Below are positions 1-9,292 of a DNA stretch of 64,000 nt, piece by piece. Both the position numbers and the translations under genes were made by a program. The first letter of the stretch is position 1. Each line of letters opens with the position of its first letter. The notes beneath the pieces were generated by a model. It searched no databases, was not told the origin of the DNA, and saw nothing but the letters and a program-made list of their open reading frames with translations. The stretch comes from Pseudomonas abieticivorans (GTDB taxonomy: Bacteria; Pseudomonadota; Gammaproteobacteria; Pseudomonadales; Pseudomonadaceae), in NCBI RefSeq assembly GCF_023509015.1, contig NZ_CP094975.1, positions 999,501 through 1,063,500 of the forward strand. The letters run 5' to 3'.

Positions 1-50
1 CAGTACGGCACCGGCAGTGCGGCGCTTGGCGCGCCGCCAGCCACAGGCAC
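1..50 (-). CDS. Possible start of a transporter gene cut by the window edge
   Basis: Reading leftward from the aroC stop, a GTG whose G is shared with the aroC TAG opens a frame that stays open to the edge. It encodes about 16 residues, ending Leu-Pro-Val-Pro-Tyr. In Pseudomonas an MFS permease gene often follows aroC, and its N-terminus has a PYW motif. Too little sequence is present to test this, so the call is a guess from context. Confidence 0.22.
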   Translation of the reverse strand, partial: MPVAGGAPSAALPVPY

Positions 51-1141
51 TACAGTTGGCCCAGCACCGGGGTGTTAACGCGCACATCGGCGTTTTGGCC
101 GCGATGGCGCAGCAGGTGGTCCATCAGCACGATGGCCATCATCGCTTCGGCGATCGGTGTGGCGCGGATACCCACGCACGGGTCATGGCGGCCCTTGGTG
201 ATCACGTCCACCGGGTTGCCATCCACGTCGATCGAACGGCCTGGGGTGGTGATGCTGGAGGTCGGCTTGAGCGCCAGGTGCGCGACGATTGGCTGGCCGG
301 ACGAGATGCCGCCCAGGATGCCGCCCGCGTTGTTGCTCAGAAAGCCCTGCGGGGTCATCTCGTCACGGTGCTCGGTGCCACGCTGGGCGACACAGGCGAA
401 ACCTGCGCCGATCTCAACGCCCTTCACCGCGTTGATGCTCATCAACGCGTGGGCAAGCTCGGCGTCCAGGCGGTCGAAGATCGGCTCGCCCAGGCCCGGC
501 ATCACGCCCTCGGCGACCACGGTGATCTTGGCGCCAACCGAATCCTGATCACGGCGCAATTGGTCCATGTAGGCTTCAAGTTCCGGCACTTTGGCAGGGT
601 CAGGGCAGAAAAAAGCGTTGTCTTCCACCGAATCCCAGGTCTTGAACGGAATTTCGATGGGGCCCAGTTGGCTCATGTAGCCACGGATGACGATGCCCTG
701 CTTGGCCAGGAACTTCTTGGCGATGGCACCGGCGGCCACGCGCATGGCGGTTTCGCGCGCGGAGCTGCGGCCACCACCGCGGTAATCACGCTCACCGTAC
801 TTGTGGTGGTAGGTGTAGTCGGCGTGGGCCGGCCGGAACAGGTCCTTGATGGCCGAGTAGTCCTTGGACTTCTGGTCGGTGTTGCGGATCAGCAGGCCGA
901 TGGAGCACCCGGTGGTGCGGCCTTCAAATACGCCGCTGAGGATTTCCACCTCGTCTGCTTCCTGGCGCTGGGTAGTGTGCCGGCTGGTGCCGGGCTTGCG
1001 CCGGTCCAGGTCGCGCTGCAGGTCTTGCACAGACAGCTCGATGCCGGGCGGGCAGCCGTCGACAATGGCGACCAACGCCGGACCATGGCTCTCGCCAGCG
1101 GTGGTGACAGTGAACAGCTTGCCGTAGGTATTGCCGGACAT
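50..1141 (-). CDS. aroC: Chorismate synthase
   Basis: Catalyses the last shikimate-pathway step: 5-enolpyruvylshikimate-3-phosphate loses phosphate to give chorismate, with reduced FMN as cofactor, in the cytosol. The 363-residue product has the usual family length. It has the N-terminal GESHG motif (around residue 17), the central RGGGRSSAR signature and a C-terminal GRHDPC segment. Start ATG at 1141. The antisense strand is also open over the whole gene, but that frame encodes a low-complexity, His/Ala-rich protein and is a shadow. The gene stands apart from the other aromatic genes (pheA, tyrA-aroA) at the right end of the window. Confidence 0.97.
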   Translation of the reverse strand: MSGNTYGKLFTVTTAGESHGPALVAIVDGCPPGIELSVQDLQRDLDRRKPGTSRHTTQRQEADEVEILSGVFEGRTTGCSIGLLIRNTDQKSKDYSAIKDLFRPAHADYTYHHKYGERDYRGGGRSSARETAMRVAAGAIAKKFLAKQGIVIRGYMSQLGPIEIPFKTWDSVEDNAFFCPDPAKVPELEAYMDQLRRDQDSVGAKITVVAEGVMPGLGEPIFDRLDAELAHALMSINAVKGVEIGAGFACVAQRGTEHRDEMTPQGFLSNNAGGILGGISSGQPIVAHLALKPTSSITTPGRSIDVDGNPVDVITKGRHDPCVGIRATPIAEAMMAIVLMDHLLRHRGQNADVRVNTPVLGQL

Positions 1142-1274
1142 GCAGGACGCTCCGCGAATTCAGCCAAATCAAATCAGGCCGCCAGTATACTCAGGCCGGG
1201 CGCGCTATTCATCCCTGGGGCGAACCTAATGCGCCTGCTTTAGTCCAATCGACACCTTACCCACTAGTGGCCTG

Positions 1275-2237
1275 ATGATGTTACGTGTTGTTTCCCTCGT
1301 TCTGCTGCTGTTGACCGGCATCGCCCAGGCCGCCCCCGTCGTGTTGCAACGCCCCATCGACCTGGACACCGGCACCGGCGTGCTGCACGGCTCGCTGCTG
1401 TTACCACGCTCGGACAAGCCCGTGCCCATGGTGCTGATCATCGCCGGCTCCGGCCCCACCGATCGCGACGGCAACAACCCCGAGGGCGGGCGCAACGACA
1501 GCCTGCGCAAGCTGGCGATCTTCTTGGCGCGCAACAACATTGCCAGCGTGCGTTACGACAAGCGCGGCGTGGCCAGCGGCCAGGCCCTGGCACCCGACGA
1601 GCGCACCCTGAGCGTGGAAGGCTATGTGGCCGACGCCGTGGCCTGGGGCCGTAAGCTCAAGGCCGACCCACGCTTTGGCCCGCTGGTGATCCTGGGCCAC
1701 AGCGAAGGCGCCTTGATCGCCTCGCTCGCGGCCAACCCGGCCGGCGCCGCGGCGGTGGTTTCGCTGGCCGGCAGCGGCCGCCCGGTAGACCAGGTGCTGC
1801 GCGAGCAACTGCACGAACAATTGCCCCCGCCCCTGGCGCGGCGCGGCGACCAACTGATCGACCGCCTCAAGGCCGGCCAACTGGACCCAGACGTGCAGCC
1901 GCCGTTGGACAGTGCGTTCCGCCCCAGCGTGCAGCCGTACCTGATCTCGCTGTTCCGCCAGGATCCGGCCGCCGCCTTCGCCCAGTTGAAGATGCCAGCG
2001 TTGATCGTACAGGGCAGCACCGACCTGCAGGTGAGCATCAAGGACGCCAAGGCCCTGCAAGCGGCCAAGCCGGATGCACAGTTGGTGACCATCGGTGGCA
2101 TGAACCACGTGCTGCGCATCGTGCCCGCAGACCCCAAGCAGCAGCGGGAGTCCTACCAAAACCCCAACCTGCCATTGGCCGATGAATTGGGCCGCACCTT
2201 GGTCAAATTCATCGAGTCAGCGCCCGTGGGTGGCTAA
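1275..2237 (+). CDS. Secreted or periplasmic alpha/beta hydrolase
   Basis: 320 residues. The N-terminus has a signal peptide (a hydrophobic Leu-rich run ending AQA around residue 20). The rest is an alpha/beta-hydrolase fold: an oxyanion-type GSGPTDRDG segment near residue 60, the nucleophile elbow GHSEG near residue 143, an Asp in the QGSTDLQV strand and a His in GGMNH near residue 279. These complete a Ser-Asp-His triad. The family includes serine aminopeptidase-like and dienelactone hydrolase-like esterases, and the substrate cannot be read from sequence. It is divergent from aroC with about 130 bp between them. ATG at 1275 was chosen because the signal peptide starts there; a second ATG follows at once. 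Confidence 0.85.
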   Translation: MMLRVVSLVLLLLTGIAQAAPVVLQRPIDLDTGTGVLHGSLLLPRSDKPVPMVLIIAGSGPTDRDGNNPEGGRNDSLRKLAIFLARNNIASVRYDKRGVASGQALAPDERTLSVEGYVADAVAWGRKLKADPRFGPLVILGHSEGALIASLAANPAGAAAVVSLAGSGRPVDQVLREQLHEQLPPPLARRGDQLIDRLKAGQLDPDVQPPLDSAFRPSVQPYLISLFRQDPAAAFAQLKMPALIVQGSTDLQVSIKDAKALQAAKPDAQLVTIGGMNHVLRIVPADPKQQRESYQNPNLPLADELGRTLVKFIESAPVGG

Positions 2238-2245
2238 ACCGATCA

Positions 2246-2375
2246 TGTAGGAGCGGATTTATCCGCGAAGAAAGCGGTGCGGTGTGTCTGATGTTCTGCG
2301 GTGTGGCTTTCGCGGATGAATCCGCTCCTACAGAGTGATGGGTATGCCGGTACAAGCGGATTTATCCGCGAAAAA
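2246..2375. repeat. REP-type palindromes, inverted pair plus a third copy
   Basis: A copy of the REP core GGAGCGGATTTATCCGCGAA starts near 2246, and an inverted copy ends at 2332. The 45 bases between them can form the loop of a long hairpin. A third, direct copy lies at about 2351-2375. The same element recurs at many intergenic sites in this window, mostly just after stop codons. Confidence 0.9.
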
Positions 2376-2472
2376 CCCACCCCGCCCCCTCCAGCGCCAG
2401 CCAAGACGGCCGATAAGCCGGTGCAGGTATCCAGTTTGATACCCGCAGGCTTGCGCGAAGAGGATCGCCGTG

Positions 2473-3273
2473 ATGACCCAGACAACCACCCCAGAGTCAC
2501 CCGAAGTGGCCGAAGACGCCGCGCCCGCGCCACCTGCGGTGGACTTGCCGTGGGCAGACGTCACCCCCGAGCAGTTCAAGATGCTGCGCCTGGTGCCGTT
2601 GCCGGTAGACCGCGCCACGGGCGCCCGGCCCCTGCGATTCGTGCAGTTGGGCCGCGCCGAGCGCCACAGCACGCACTTCAGCCTGCTGCGCCTGGACATC
2701 CAGTTGCCCGCGCAAAAAGTGCGCAAGGAACAGAACCACCTGGATGTATGGGCCAACCATGACACCCAGACGATTACCTTCAGCCCCGACAGCGGCCTGC
2801 ACATGGAGCCCTTGAATCGTGGCCTGGGCCGCTTCCTGCTGGCCCAGGCGGCGATCTGGCTGCAACGCAAATGGTCACACTACCGCATCGAAGGGGGCAC
2901 CCTGGCGGCCAAGGACGCCCTTGGCGAAGACGCCCGCCTACGCCGCGACCACGTGCTGAAAACCCACGGCATCGAAGTGAGCTACACCGACGCCCAGCAC
3001 ATGAAAGGCAGCTACAAGGAACTGACCGCCGGCAACCTGATTGCCACCTGGAACGGCGAGAAGATCCAGCCCGTGGAAATCCTGGATGCAGCGACCATGC
3101 TGCAACTGGCCGACCACAACCTGCAGGAGCAGGAAGTCAAACTGCGCCAGCAGGAAGAACGCGTGGCCAAGTTCAAGCGCGAGGATGGGGGGTTGCGGTT
3201 CACCATCAGTTGCCTGGTGGCGTTCGCGGTGTTTCAGGCGGGGTTGTTGATCTGGATCGCCACGCATCGGTAA
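2473..3273 (+). CDS. Conserved hypothetical protein with C-terminal membrane anchor
   Basis: 266 residues, family not recognised. A Pro/Ala-rich acidic N-terminus of about 30 residues leads into a soluble mixed alpha/beta region. A Gln/Glu/Lys-rich, likely coiled-coil stretch follows (about residues 205-235). The last 20 residues form one hydrophobic helix ending TrpIleAlaThrHisArg, so the protein is probably tail-anchored with its bulk in the cytosol. ATG 2473 has an AGAGGA ribosome site eight bases upstream; GTG 2470 in the same frame is less well spaced. It sits alone between two REP clusters and faces prmB tail to tail. Codon use is like its neighbours. Confidence 0.75.
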   Translation: MTQTTTPESPEVAEDAAPAPPAVDLPWADVTPEQFKMLRLVPLPVDRATGARPLRFVQLGRAERHSTHFSLLRLDIQLPAQKVRKEQNHLDVWANHDTQTITFSPDSGLHMEPLNRGLGRFLLAQAAIWLQRKWSHYRIEGGTLAAKDALGEDARLRRDHVLKTHGIEVSYTDAQHMKGSYKELTAGNLIATWNGEKIQPVEILDAATMLQLADHNLQEQEVKLRQQEERVAKFKREDGGLRFTISCLVAFAVFQAGLLIWIATHR

Positions 3274-3345
3274 ACCGTGGCGCCCGCCAGGGCGGGATTC
3301 GGGACGAGATCGGTGTGGGACCAGGCGCCTCACTGCAACTCAGAC

Positions 3346-3470
3346 TGTAGGAGCGGATTCATCCGCGAAGAAAACACCGCGCTACCGGGTAGAACCGCGG
3401 CGATCTTTTCGCGGATAAATCCGCTCCTACAGGGGGGCTGTCGCGCACAACTTATCCGCGAAAAAGCTTT
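3346..3470. repeat. REP-type inverted pair plus a partial copy
   Basis: An inverted pair of the same REP core spans 3346-3431. A degenerate third copy (CTTATCCGCGAAAAAG) lies at about 3450-3467, next to the prmB stop. The pair lies between two converging genes and could act as a shared transcript end or RNA-stabilising hairpin. Confidence 0.88.
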
Positions 3471-3472
3471 TG

Positions 3473-4381
3473 CTAAACCCGCGAGGCAAACACCGCCTGA
3501 TGCACCCGGCACTGCTCGGCCGTCAACATGAACACGCCGTGCCCACCGTTCTGGAACTCAAGCCAGGCGAAATCCACCTCCGGGTACAGCGCCTCGACGT
3601 GCACCTGGCTGTTGCCCACCTCGACAATCAGCAAACCCTTGTCGGTCAGGTGGTCGGCTGCTTCGGCCAGCATGCGCCGCACCAGGTTCAAGCCATCTTC
3701 GCCACAGGCCAGGCCCAGCTCCGGTTCGTGCTGGTATTCGTCGGGCATGTCGGCAAAGTCTTCGGCGTCGACGTAGGGCGGGTTCGACACAATCAAGTCA
3801 AAACGTTGCTGCGGCAGGCCATCGAAACCATCACCCTGCACCGTGTACACGCGGTAGTCCAGGCCGTGGCGCTCGATGTTCTGGTTGGCCACTTCAAGGG
3901 CTTCGAACGAGAGGTCGGCCAGGGCCACTTCCGCCTCGGGGAACACTTCGGCGCAGGCGATGCCGATGCAACCGGAGCCGGTGCACAGGTCCAGGATGCG
4001 CGCAGGTTCGCTGCCAAGCCAGGGGGCGAATCGCTGCTCGATCAGCTCGCCAATCGGTGAGCGCGGGATCAGCACGCGCTCGTCGACGATGAACGACATC
4101 CCGCAAAACCAGGCCTCGCCCAGCAGGTAGGCGGCCGGCACGCGGTCTTCGATGCGGCGCTTGAGCAGCAACTGGATATGTACGATTTCGTCCTCTTCCA
4201 GGCGGCAGTCCAGGTAGCTGTCGGCCACCTCCCACGGCAGGTGCACGGCACCCAGCACGATCTGCCGGGCTTCGTCCCAGGCGTTGTCGGTACCATGGCC
4301 AAAGAACAGCTCTTCCCCGTGGAAACGGCTGACAGCCCAACGAATGTGGTCGCGCAGGGTGCGCAGGCGGGAAGTGATCAC
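3473..4381 (-). CDS. prmB: Ribosomal protein L3 glutamine methyltransferase
   Basis: Methylates the side-chain amide of a glutamine in ribosomal protein L3, using S-adenosylmethionine. 302 residues. An N-terminal helical domain precedes the Rossmann methyltransferase fold, with the SAM-binding [10 protein letters not shown] motif near residue 140 and the substrate-binding NPPY motif near residue 205, typical of the PrmB/PrmC/HemK family. The leading [20 protein letters not shown] region and the absence of a nearby prfA favour PrmB over PrmC. The start is GTG at 4381, with an AGGAG site six bases upstream. Confidence 0.93.
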   Translation of the reverse strand: MITSRLRTLRDHIRWAVSRFHGEELFFGHGTDNAWDEARQIVLGAVHLPWEVADSYLDCRLEEDEIVHIQLLLKRRIEDRVPAAYLLGEAWFCGMSFIVDERVLIPRSPIGELIEQRFAPWLGSEPARILDLCTGSGCIGIACAEVFPEAEVALADLSFEALEVANQNIERHGLDYRVYTVQGDGFDGLPQQRFDLIVSNPPYVDAEDFADMPDEYQHEPELGLACGEDGLNLVRRMLAEAADHLTDKGLLIVEVGNSQVHVEALYPEVDFAWLEFQNGGHGVFMLTAEQCRVHQAVFASRV

Positions 4382-4498
4382 GGCAAACTCCTAAAAAGAC
4401 GACGGGCGATTCTAACAGCCCGCTGCCTTAAATGATCCTTCACATAAGCGCCCCAGCAGTGGAGAATGTCGCAAAAGCCCTATCCAAAGGAGCCCCAG

Positions 4499-5089
4499 AT
4501 GTCCGTTCCAAAGACCATGTTCCAACTCAATGGCAAGGGTTATTCACCTGCCGATTTCAGCCGTGCCAGCCTGCTGATCATCGACGCCCAGCGCGAATAC
4601 CTCAGCGGCCCCCTGGCCCTGTCGGGTATCGAAGAAGCCGTTGCCAACATCGCCCAGTTGCTCAAGGCAGCCCGTGCGGCCAACCGCCCCATCGTGCATG
4701 TGCGCCACCTGGGTACCGTGGGCGGGCTGTTCGACCCGCAAGGCGAGCGCGGCAAGTTCATCCCCGGGCTGGAACCCCAGGGCGATGAAACCATCATCGA
4801 AAAAAACATGCCCAATGCGTTCAACAACACCGCGCTGCACCAGACGCTGCAGGACAAAGGCCCCATCGACATCATCGTCTGCGGCTTCATGACCCACTCG
4901 AGCATCAGCACCACCGCGCGCGCGGCCAAAGACTACGGCTACCGCATTACCCTGGTGGAAGATGCCTGCGCCACCCGCGACCTGCCCTACAAGGGCGGTG
5001 TGCTGCCTGCCGAAACCGTCAAGCAGGTGGGCATGGCCACCATGGCCGACAACTTTGCCTGCGTCGCCCAAACCGCCGATCTGATCTGA
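4499..5089 (+). CDS. Cysteine hydrolase, isochorismatase-like fold
   Basis: 196 residues of the isochorismatase-like hydrolase superfamily (nicotinamidases, N-carbamoylsarcosine amidases, isochorismatases). The Asp of LLIIDAQREY (about residue 28), a Lys in IIEKNMPNAF (about 98) and the Cys of DIIVCGFMTHSS (about 131) form the expected Asp-Lys-Cys triad. True isochorismatases usually carry Thr/Val-Gly after the Cys and act with entCE genes, which are not present. The substrate is therefore unknown. The start is ATG 4499, with AAAGGAG eight bases upstream; an in-frame upstream ATG at 4466 has no ribosome site. Divergent from prmB. Confidence 0.88.
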   Translation: MSVPKTMFQLNGKGYSPADFSRASLLIIDAQREYLSGPLALSGIEEAVANIAQLLKAARAANRPIVHVRHLGTVGGLFDPQGERGKFIPGLEPQGDETIIEKNMPNAFNNTALHQTLQDKGPIDIIVCGFMTHSSISTTARAAKDYGYRITLVEDACATRDLPYKGGVLPAETVKQVGMATMADNFACVAQTADLI

Positions 5090-5238
5090 TCCCGCCTGGC
5101 GCGCCCATGCGCGCCATCGTGTTTGCCCACCCGCGCCACCCATCCGATAAAGCCACTCGATCCAGCTAAATGTTCCGCCCGCCGGAACCACAAGGCCTAG
5201 AGTGAGTCGAAGGGCCGATATCTACTGAGGAAATCGGA

Positions 5239-5559
5239 ATGAAGTTATCCGATGGTTTTGACGCTCGGCGCCTGCGCCAGCGCGGCCCAAGCAACTGGCG
5301 TACACGGTTGGGCGCATTGTTTTCAGCCATCATGGCCACCGTTGGCGTGCTGCTGACACTGGCCGGTGCCGCCAGCCTGCTGGGCCACCCGCCAGCACTC
5401 GGCGACCTGAACGCAAGCCCTGCGGGCGCCGCGATGCTGCTGGTGTTCGGGCTGGTGCTGCTGTACCTGGGCGTAGCCCTGTGGCGACGCTGCCGCCGGC
5501 GCATGCGCCGCAGCCAGGAACTGAACCTGGCGCCACACTTGATGAAAAAACACGATTGA
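5239..5559 (+). CDS. Small two-helix membrane protein, unknown function
   Basis: 106 residues, not recognised. A basic N-terminus (LRQRGPSNWRTR) is followed by two hydrophobic segments at about residues 28-50 and 65-85. A strongly basic tail (RRCRRRMRRSQE) follows, which would place both ends in the cytoplasm. A GAGGAAAT-like ribosome site lies about seven bases before ATG 5239. It lies 150 bp after the cysteine hydrolase and 35 bp before the Smr gene, and could be co-transcribed with the latter. Confidence 0.7.
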   Translation: MKLSDGFDARRLRQRGPSNWRTRLGALFSAIMATVGVLLTLAGAASLLGHPPALGDLNASPAGAAMLLVFGLVLLYLGVALWRRCRRRMRRSQELNLAPHLMKKHD

Positions 5560-5594
5560 CTCGCGTAAACTAGGCCTCCGTAGTGGAGGCTGAC

Positions 5595-6152
5595 ATGCAA
5601 GACGACGATTTTTCCCTGTTCGCAAGCCAGATGCATGGCGTCAAGCCGATCAAGCATGACCGCGCCGACACAGGTAAACCCAAGGCCGACCGCAAGCAAC
5701 TGGCAACCCTGCGCCAGGCTGCCACTGTGCGCAGCAATGCCACCACGGTTGACGGGCTGTCGGACCAGTTCGTCATCGATGTCGGCCCCGAGGACGACCT
5801 GCACTGGTCCCGCGACGGCGTGCAGGAAAGCCAGATGCGCAAGCTCAAGCTGGGCCAGATTCCTTTCGAAGGCAGCCTGGACCTGCACGGCATGACCGTG
5901 GAGAAGGCCCGCGAAACCCTCTGGGCATTCTTGGCCGAAGCCGTCAAATTCGAAATCCGCTGCGTGCGCGTCACCCACGGCAAGGCCGTGCGCCTGGACG
6001 GCAAGCGGCCTATGATCAAGAGCCACGTCAACACCTGGCTGCGCCAACATGCCGCGGTGCTGGGGTTTACCTCGTGCCAGGCCCGCCACGGTGGCGCCGG
6101 CGCGGTGTACGTGATGCTCAAGCGAACCATGCTCGAGGGGCGCGACGAGTAA
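5595..6152 (+). CDS. Smr-domain protein (putative nicking endonuclease)
   Basis: 185 residues. The C-terminal half is an Smr (small MutS-related) domain, with the LDLHG motif near residue 96, the T/S-H-G-K segment VTHGKA near 127 and the closing RHGGAGAVYV glycine-rich motif near 164. Related stand-alone Smr proteins (SmrA/SmrB, YdaL/YfcN) cut DNA or, for SmrB, mRNA at collided ribosomes. The N-terminal 80 residues are charged and poorly ordered, as in that group. ATG 5595 was chosen because GGAGG sits at 5585-5589; the in-frame GTG at 5583 overlaps that site and is not a start. Confidence 0.9.
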   Translation: MQDDDFSLFASQMHGVKPIKHDRADTGKPKADRKQLATLRQAATVRSNATTVDGLSDQFVIDVGPEDDLHWSRDGVQESQMRKLKLGQIPFEGSLDLHGMTVEKARETLWAFLAEAVKFEIRCVRVTHGKAVRLDGKRPMIKSHVNTWLRQHAAVLGFTSCQARHGGAGAVYVMLKRTMLEGRDE

Positions 6153-6223
6153 AGCTTAAGCTTGCCTAGCCGCCACAGCCGCCGTACCCTTCGCGTTTGC
6201 GAAAAATCCTACAGGTTAGATCC

Positions 6224-6769
6224 ATGTCCCTGGAACAGCACTACACCGCGATTCTCGGCAAACTCGGCGAGGACGTATCCCGCGAAGGCCTGCTCGACAC
6301 GCCCAAACGTGCCGCCAAAGCCATGCAGTACCTTTGCCGCGGTTATGAACAAACCCTGGAAGAAGTCACCAACGGTGCCCTCTTCAGCTCCGATAACAGC
6401 GAAATGGTGTTGGTCAAGGACATCGAGCTGTATTCGCTGTGCGAACACCACCTGCTGCCATTCATCGGCAAGGCCCACGTGGCCTACATCCCGAGCGGCA
6501 AGGTGCTGGGCCTGTCCAAGGTCGCGCGTATCGTCGACATGTACGCCCGTCGCCTGCAGATCCAGGAAAACCTCAGCCGCCAGATCGCCGAGGCCGTCCA
6601 GCAGGTTACCGGCGCCTTGGGCGTCGCGGTGGTGATCGAGGCCAAGCACATGTGCATGATGATGCGCGGCGTCGAGAAGCAGAACTCCTCGATGATCACC
6701 TCGGTGATGCTTGGCGAATTCCGCGAAAACGCTGCCACCCGCAGCGAATTCCTCAGCCTGATCAAGTGA
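6224..6769 (+). CDS. folE: GTP cyclohydrolase I
   Basis: Converts GTP to 7,8-dihydroneopterin triphosphate, the first step of folate synthesis. The 181-residue product has the usual length for a bacterial FolE. Zinc ligands are visible: the Cys and His of [10 protein letters not shown] (near residues 75-78) and the Cys of [10 protein letters not shown] (near 146). The active-site [11 protein letters not shown] region is intact. ATG 6224 fits the family N-terminus (MSLEQHY), although only a weak AGGTTAGAT-like site precedes it. The glutaredoxin-like gene follows after 16 bp, so the two are likely co-transcribed. Confidence 0.96.
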   Translation: MSLEQHYTAILGKLGEDVSREGLLDTPKRAAKAMQYLCRGYEQTLEEVTNGALFSSDNSEMVLVKDIELYSLCEHHLLPFIGKAHVAYIPSGKVLGLSKVARIVDMYARRLQIQENLSRQIAEAVQQVTGALGVAVVIEAKHMCMMMRGVEKQNSSMITSVMLGEFRENAATRSEFLSLIK

Positions 6770-6785
6770 TCAAAGGGTTACTGAC

Positions 6786-7151
6786 ATGTTGATGAAAGCA
6801 CTGCGTGTAGGCTTGGGCCAGATCATTGTCGCCGGCGACCTGATCACCCGTGGGCCCAAGCTCAAACGTGACCCAGCGGCCCAGGCCCAGGTGAACGAAG
6901 CGGCCAAGGGCTTGCAGCTGTACCAGTTTCACGCCTGCCCGTTCTGCGTGAAAACCCGCCGCACGCTGCACAAGCTCAACGTGCCGGTGGCCCTGCAAGA
7001 CGCCAAGAACAACCCCCAGGCCCGCGACACGCTGCTGGCCGAAGGCGGCAAGATCAAGGTGCCATGCCTGCGCATCGAAGAGAACGGTGCAACCACCTGG
7101 ATGTATGAGTCCAAGGTGATCATCGAGTATCTGAACAAGCGGTTTGCCTGA
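6786..7151 (+). CDS. Glutaredoxin/GST N-terminal-domain protein
   Basis: 121 residues. After a 40-residue N-terminal extension, the protein holds one thioredoxin-fold domain with the redox motif CPFC (HACPFCVKTRR, near residue 52). A cis-Pro loop (KVPCLRIEE) and ESKVIIEYL follow, the glutathione-binding end typical of GST N-terminal domains. No helical GST C-domain follows, so it is a glutaredoxin-like protein, possibly a membrane-associated one given the hydrophobic start. It follows folE in the same direction with 16 bp between them. Confidence 0.85.
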   Translation: MLMKALRVGLGQIIVAGDLITRGPKLKRDPAAQAQVNEAAKGLQLYQFHACPFCVKTRRTLHKLNVPVALQDAKNNPQARDTLLAEGGKIKVPCLRIEENGATTWMYESKVIIEYLNKRFA

Positions 7152-7155
7152 TTAT

Positions 7156-7510
7156 TGTAGGAGCACGGCTTGCCGGCGATGGGGCCCTTGAGGACGCCAT
7201 CGCTGGCAAGCCATGCTCCCACAAGAGCAGGGCTTACCCCCGCAGGGGGTGACATACCGCGGGTGGTGCCTGATTTTTGTGGGAGCACGGCTTGCCGGCG
7301 ATGGGGCCCTTGAGGACGCCATCGCTGGCAAGCCATGCTCCCACAAGAGCAGGGCTTACCCCTGCAGGGGGTGACATGCCGCGGGTGGCGCCTGATTTTT
7401 GTGGGAGCACGGCTTGCCGGCGATGGGGCCCTTGAGGACGCCATCGCTGGCAAGCCATGCTCCCACAAGAGCAGGGCTTACCCCTGCATGGTGACATGCT
7501 GCGGGTGCGC
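7156..7510. repeat. Three tandem 122-bp repeats containing a hairpin and a copy of the gst gene end
   Basis: Units start at 7156, 7278 and 7400, a period of 122 bp, and are nearly identical. Each holds a long imperfect palindrome (GGAGCACGGCTTGCCGGCGA pairing with TCGCTGGCAAGCCATGCTCC around a GGGGCCC centre). Each palindrome is followed by about 35 bp resembling the end of the neighbouring gst gene (GCAGGGGGTGACATGCCGCG against GCATGGTGACATGCTGCG in the gene). The third unit runs into the real gst 3' end at 7478-7510. Palindromic reading frames across the array are artefacts. Confidence 0.92.
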
Positions 7511-8080
7511 GGCCACGCGCTTGAGCCACGCCTGGATGCCCGGGTACCCGCTGAGGTCAAAGCCCCCCTCATGCGCCACATGGGTGTAGGCATACAGCGC
7601 GATGTCTGCGATCGAATATTGCTCGCCCACCAGGTATGGCGTGGCTTGCAACTGCGTTTCCATCACCCTCAACGCTTTGTTGCCACGGATCTGGCACGCC
7701 TTGTACTCGCCCATGCGTTCGGCCGGCATGTTCAGGTAGAACTGGATAAAGCGCGCCACCGCCACGTAGGGCTCATGGCTGTACTGCTCGAAGAACTGCC
7801 ACTGCAGCACCTGCGTGCGCAAACGCGGCTCGGTGGGCAGGAACTCGCTGCCATCGGCCAGGTAGTTGAGAATCGCATTGGACTCCCACAGGCACGTGCC
7901 GTCTTCAAGCTCCAGTACCGGGATCTTGCCATTGGGGTTTTTGGCCAGGAATTCCGCGGTCTCGGTGTCGCCCGCCAGGATGTCCATCGCCACCCATTGG
8001 TACTCGCGCCCCAATAGGTGCAGCATCAATTTGATCTTGTAGCAATTGCCCGACTTGTAGTCGCCATACACCTTCAACAT
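7478..8080 (-). CDS. Glutathione S-transferase
   Basis: 200 residues with both GST domains. The N-terminal thioredoxin fold has a Ser/Asn active-site region (GDYKSGNCYKIK, near residue 10), the cis-Pro loop GKIPVLE (near 52) and the glutathione-binding ESNAIL (near 65). An all-helical C-terminal domain ends in IAHEGGFDLSGYPGIQAWL-type sequence; this Tyr-Pro-x-Ile-x-x-Trp motif is common in beta/theta-like bacterial GSTs. The start is ATG 8080, with GGGGAGGGG upstream; an in-frame extension to 8359 overlaps the next gene and is not used. The last codons lie in the third copy of the tandem repeat. Substrate unknown. Confidence 0.9.
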   Translation of the reverse strand: MLKVYGDYKSGNCYKIKLMLHLLGREYQWVAMDILAGDTETAEFLAKNPNGKIPVLELEDGTCLWESNAILNYLADGSEFLPTEPRLRTQVLQWQFFEQYSHEPYVAVARFIQFYLNMPAERMGEYKACQIRGNKALRVMETQLQATPYLVGEQYSIADIALYAYTHVAHEGGFDLSGYPGIQAWLKRVAAHPQHVTMQG

Positions 8081-8090
8081 AACCCCTCCC

Positions 8091-9258
8091 CTATGCCGCT
8101 TGCGCAGCCTGTGCTTGACGAACGACGGCAGCCAGCCGCCCAAGCCCTTCGTCCAGGCGCTCTGGCGCCAGGTGACTGAAATTGAGCCGCAGGTGCCCAG
8201 TGTTCGCATCCGGTTCGGCGAAGAACGGCTCGCCTGGCATGAACGCCACGTCGCGCGCCATGGCCGGTTCGAGCAGTGTACGGGTATCCAGCGGTTGTTT
8301 GAGCGTGAGCCAGAAGAATAGGCCGCCCTGAGGCACGTGCCAGTCGGCCAGGTCGGCAAAATGTGTCAGCAACGCGCTTTGCATGGCATCACGGCGCACG
8401 CGGTAAAAGTCGCGCAGTTGGGCCAGGTGCGCAGCGAACTTCTCGGTACCCAGCCACTGCATGGCCTGCCACTGGCCCACGCGGTTGGTGTGCAGGTCGG
8501 CCGATTGCTTGAGGCGCAACAGGTGCGGGAACAGATCGGGGCTGGCGATCAGGTAACCCACGCGCAGGCCCGGCAGCAAGGTCTTGGATACGGTGCCGGT
8601 GTAGATCCAACTGGCGCGCTTGAGGCGGCTGACGATGGGCTGCGCCTTGCCGCCATCGTAGTTCAGCTCGCGGTAGGGTTCGTCTTCGATCAGCGTCACG
8701 CCGAACTCATCCATCAGCGCTGCCACGCCATCACGCACCGCTTCGCTGTAGCGCACGCCCGATGGGTTCTGGAAGGTCGGGATCAGGTAGGCAAAGGCCG
8801 GCGCGTGCTTTTCCAGGCGTTCGCGCATGGCCACAAGGTTTGGCCCTTCGGCAGTCAACGGCACGCTCAGGCAGTGGGCACCGAACAGTTGGAAGATCTG
8901 CAGCGCAGCCAGGTAGGTAGGGCCTTCGACGATGATCTCGGTGCCTTTGGTCGACGTACAGCTTGGCCGCCAGGTCCAGGGCTTGCTGCGAGCCACTGAC
9001 CACCAGCACTTGGCTGGCCTGGCACGGGATACCCAGGGCACGCGCCTCGGCGGCGAGAATCTCGCGCAAGCCCGGTTCGCCTTCGCTCATACCGTATTGG
9101 CTCATGGCCACCGGCATGTCTGTCCAATCGACCTTGGGCAGCATGGCCTCGGCAGGCAGGCCGCCGGCGAACGACATCACTTCAGGGCGCTGCGCGGCAG
9201 CGAGGATTTCGCGAATCAGAGAACTTTTGAGGCGCGTGACACGTTCGGAAAAAGCCAT
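8091..9258 (-). pseudogene. PLP-dependent aminotransferase (2-aminoadipate/MocR-like type), frameshifted
   Basis: The N-terminal part (ATG 9258, MAFSERVTRLKSS, reading to about 8950) and the C-terminal part (from about 8948, KGTEIIVEGPTYLAAL, to 8091) lie in different frames and together make one complete class I/II aminotransferase of about 388 residues. The pyridoxal Lys is in the SKTLLPGLRVGY segment, and the phosphate- and carboxylate-binding residues are present. Removing one base at the GG pair 8949-8950 restores a continuous LYVDKGTEIIVEGPTYL. It resembles stand-alone aminotransferases related to MocR C-domains. It is either a true one-base disruption or a sequence error. It is divergent from the MarR-type gene. 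Confidence 0.85.
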
Positions 9259-9292
9259 TGAGATCACCGCTGGCGAAGAAGTCGGAAAATAC

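Noticed and set aside
17..1243. 408-residue plus-strand open frame across aroC
   Set aside because: Shadow of aroC; low-complexity composition.
4466..4498. Upstream ATG for the cysteine hydrolase
   Set aside because: The AAAGGAG site lies inside this extension and serves ATG 4499.
6929..7593. Minus-strand frames over the tandem repeats
   Set aside because: They encode the same short peptide repeated and arise from the 122-bp array.
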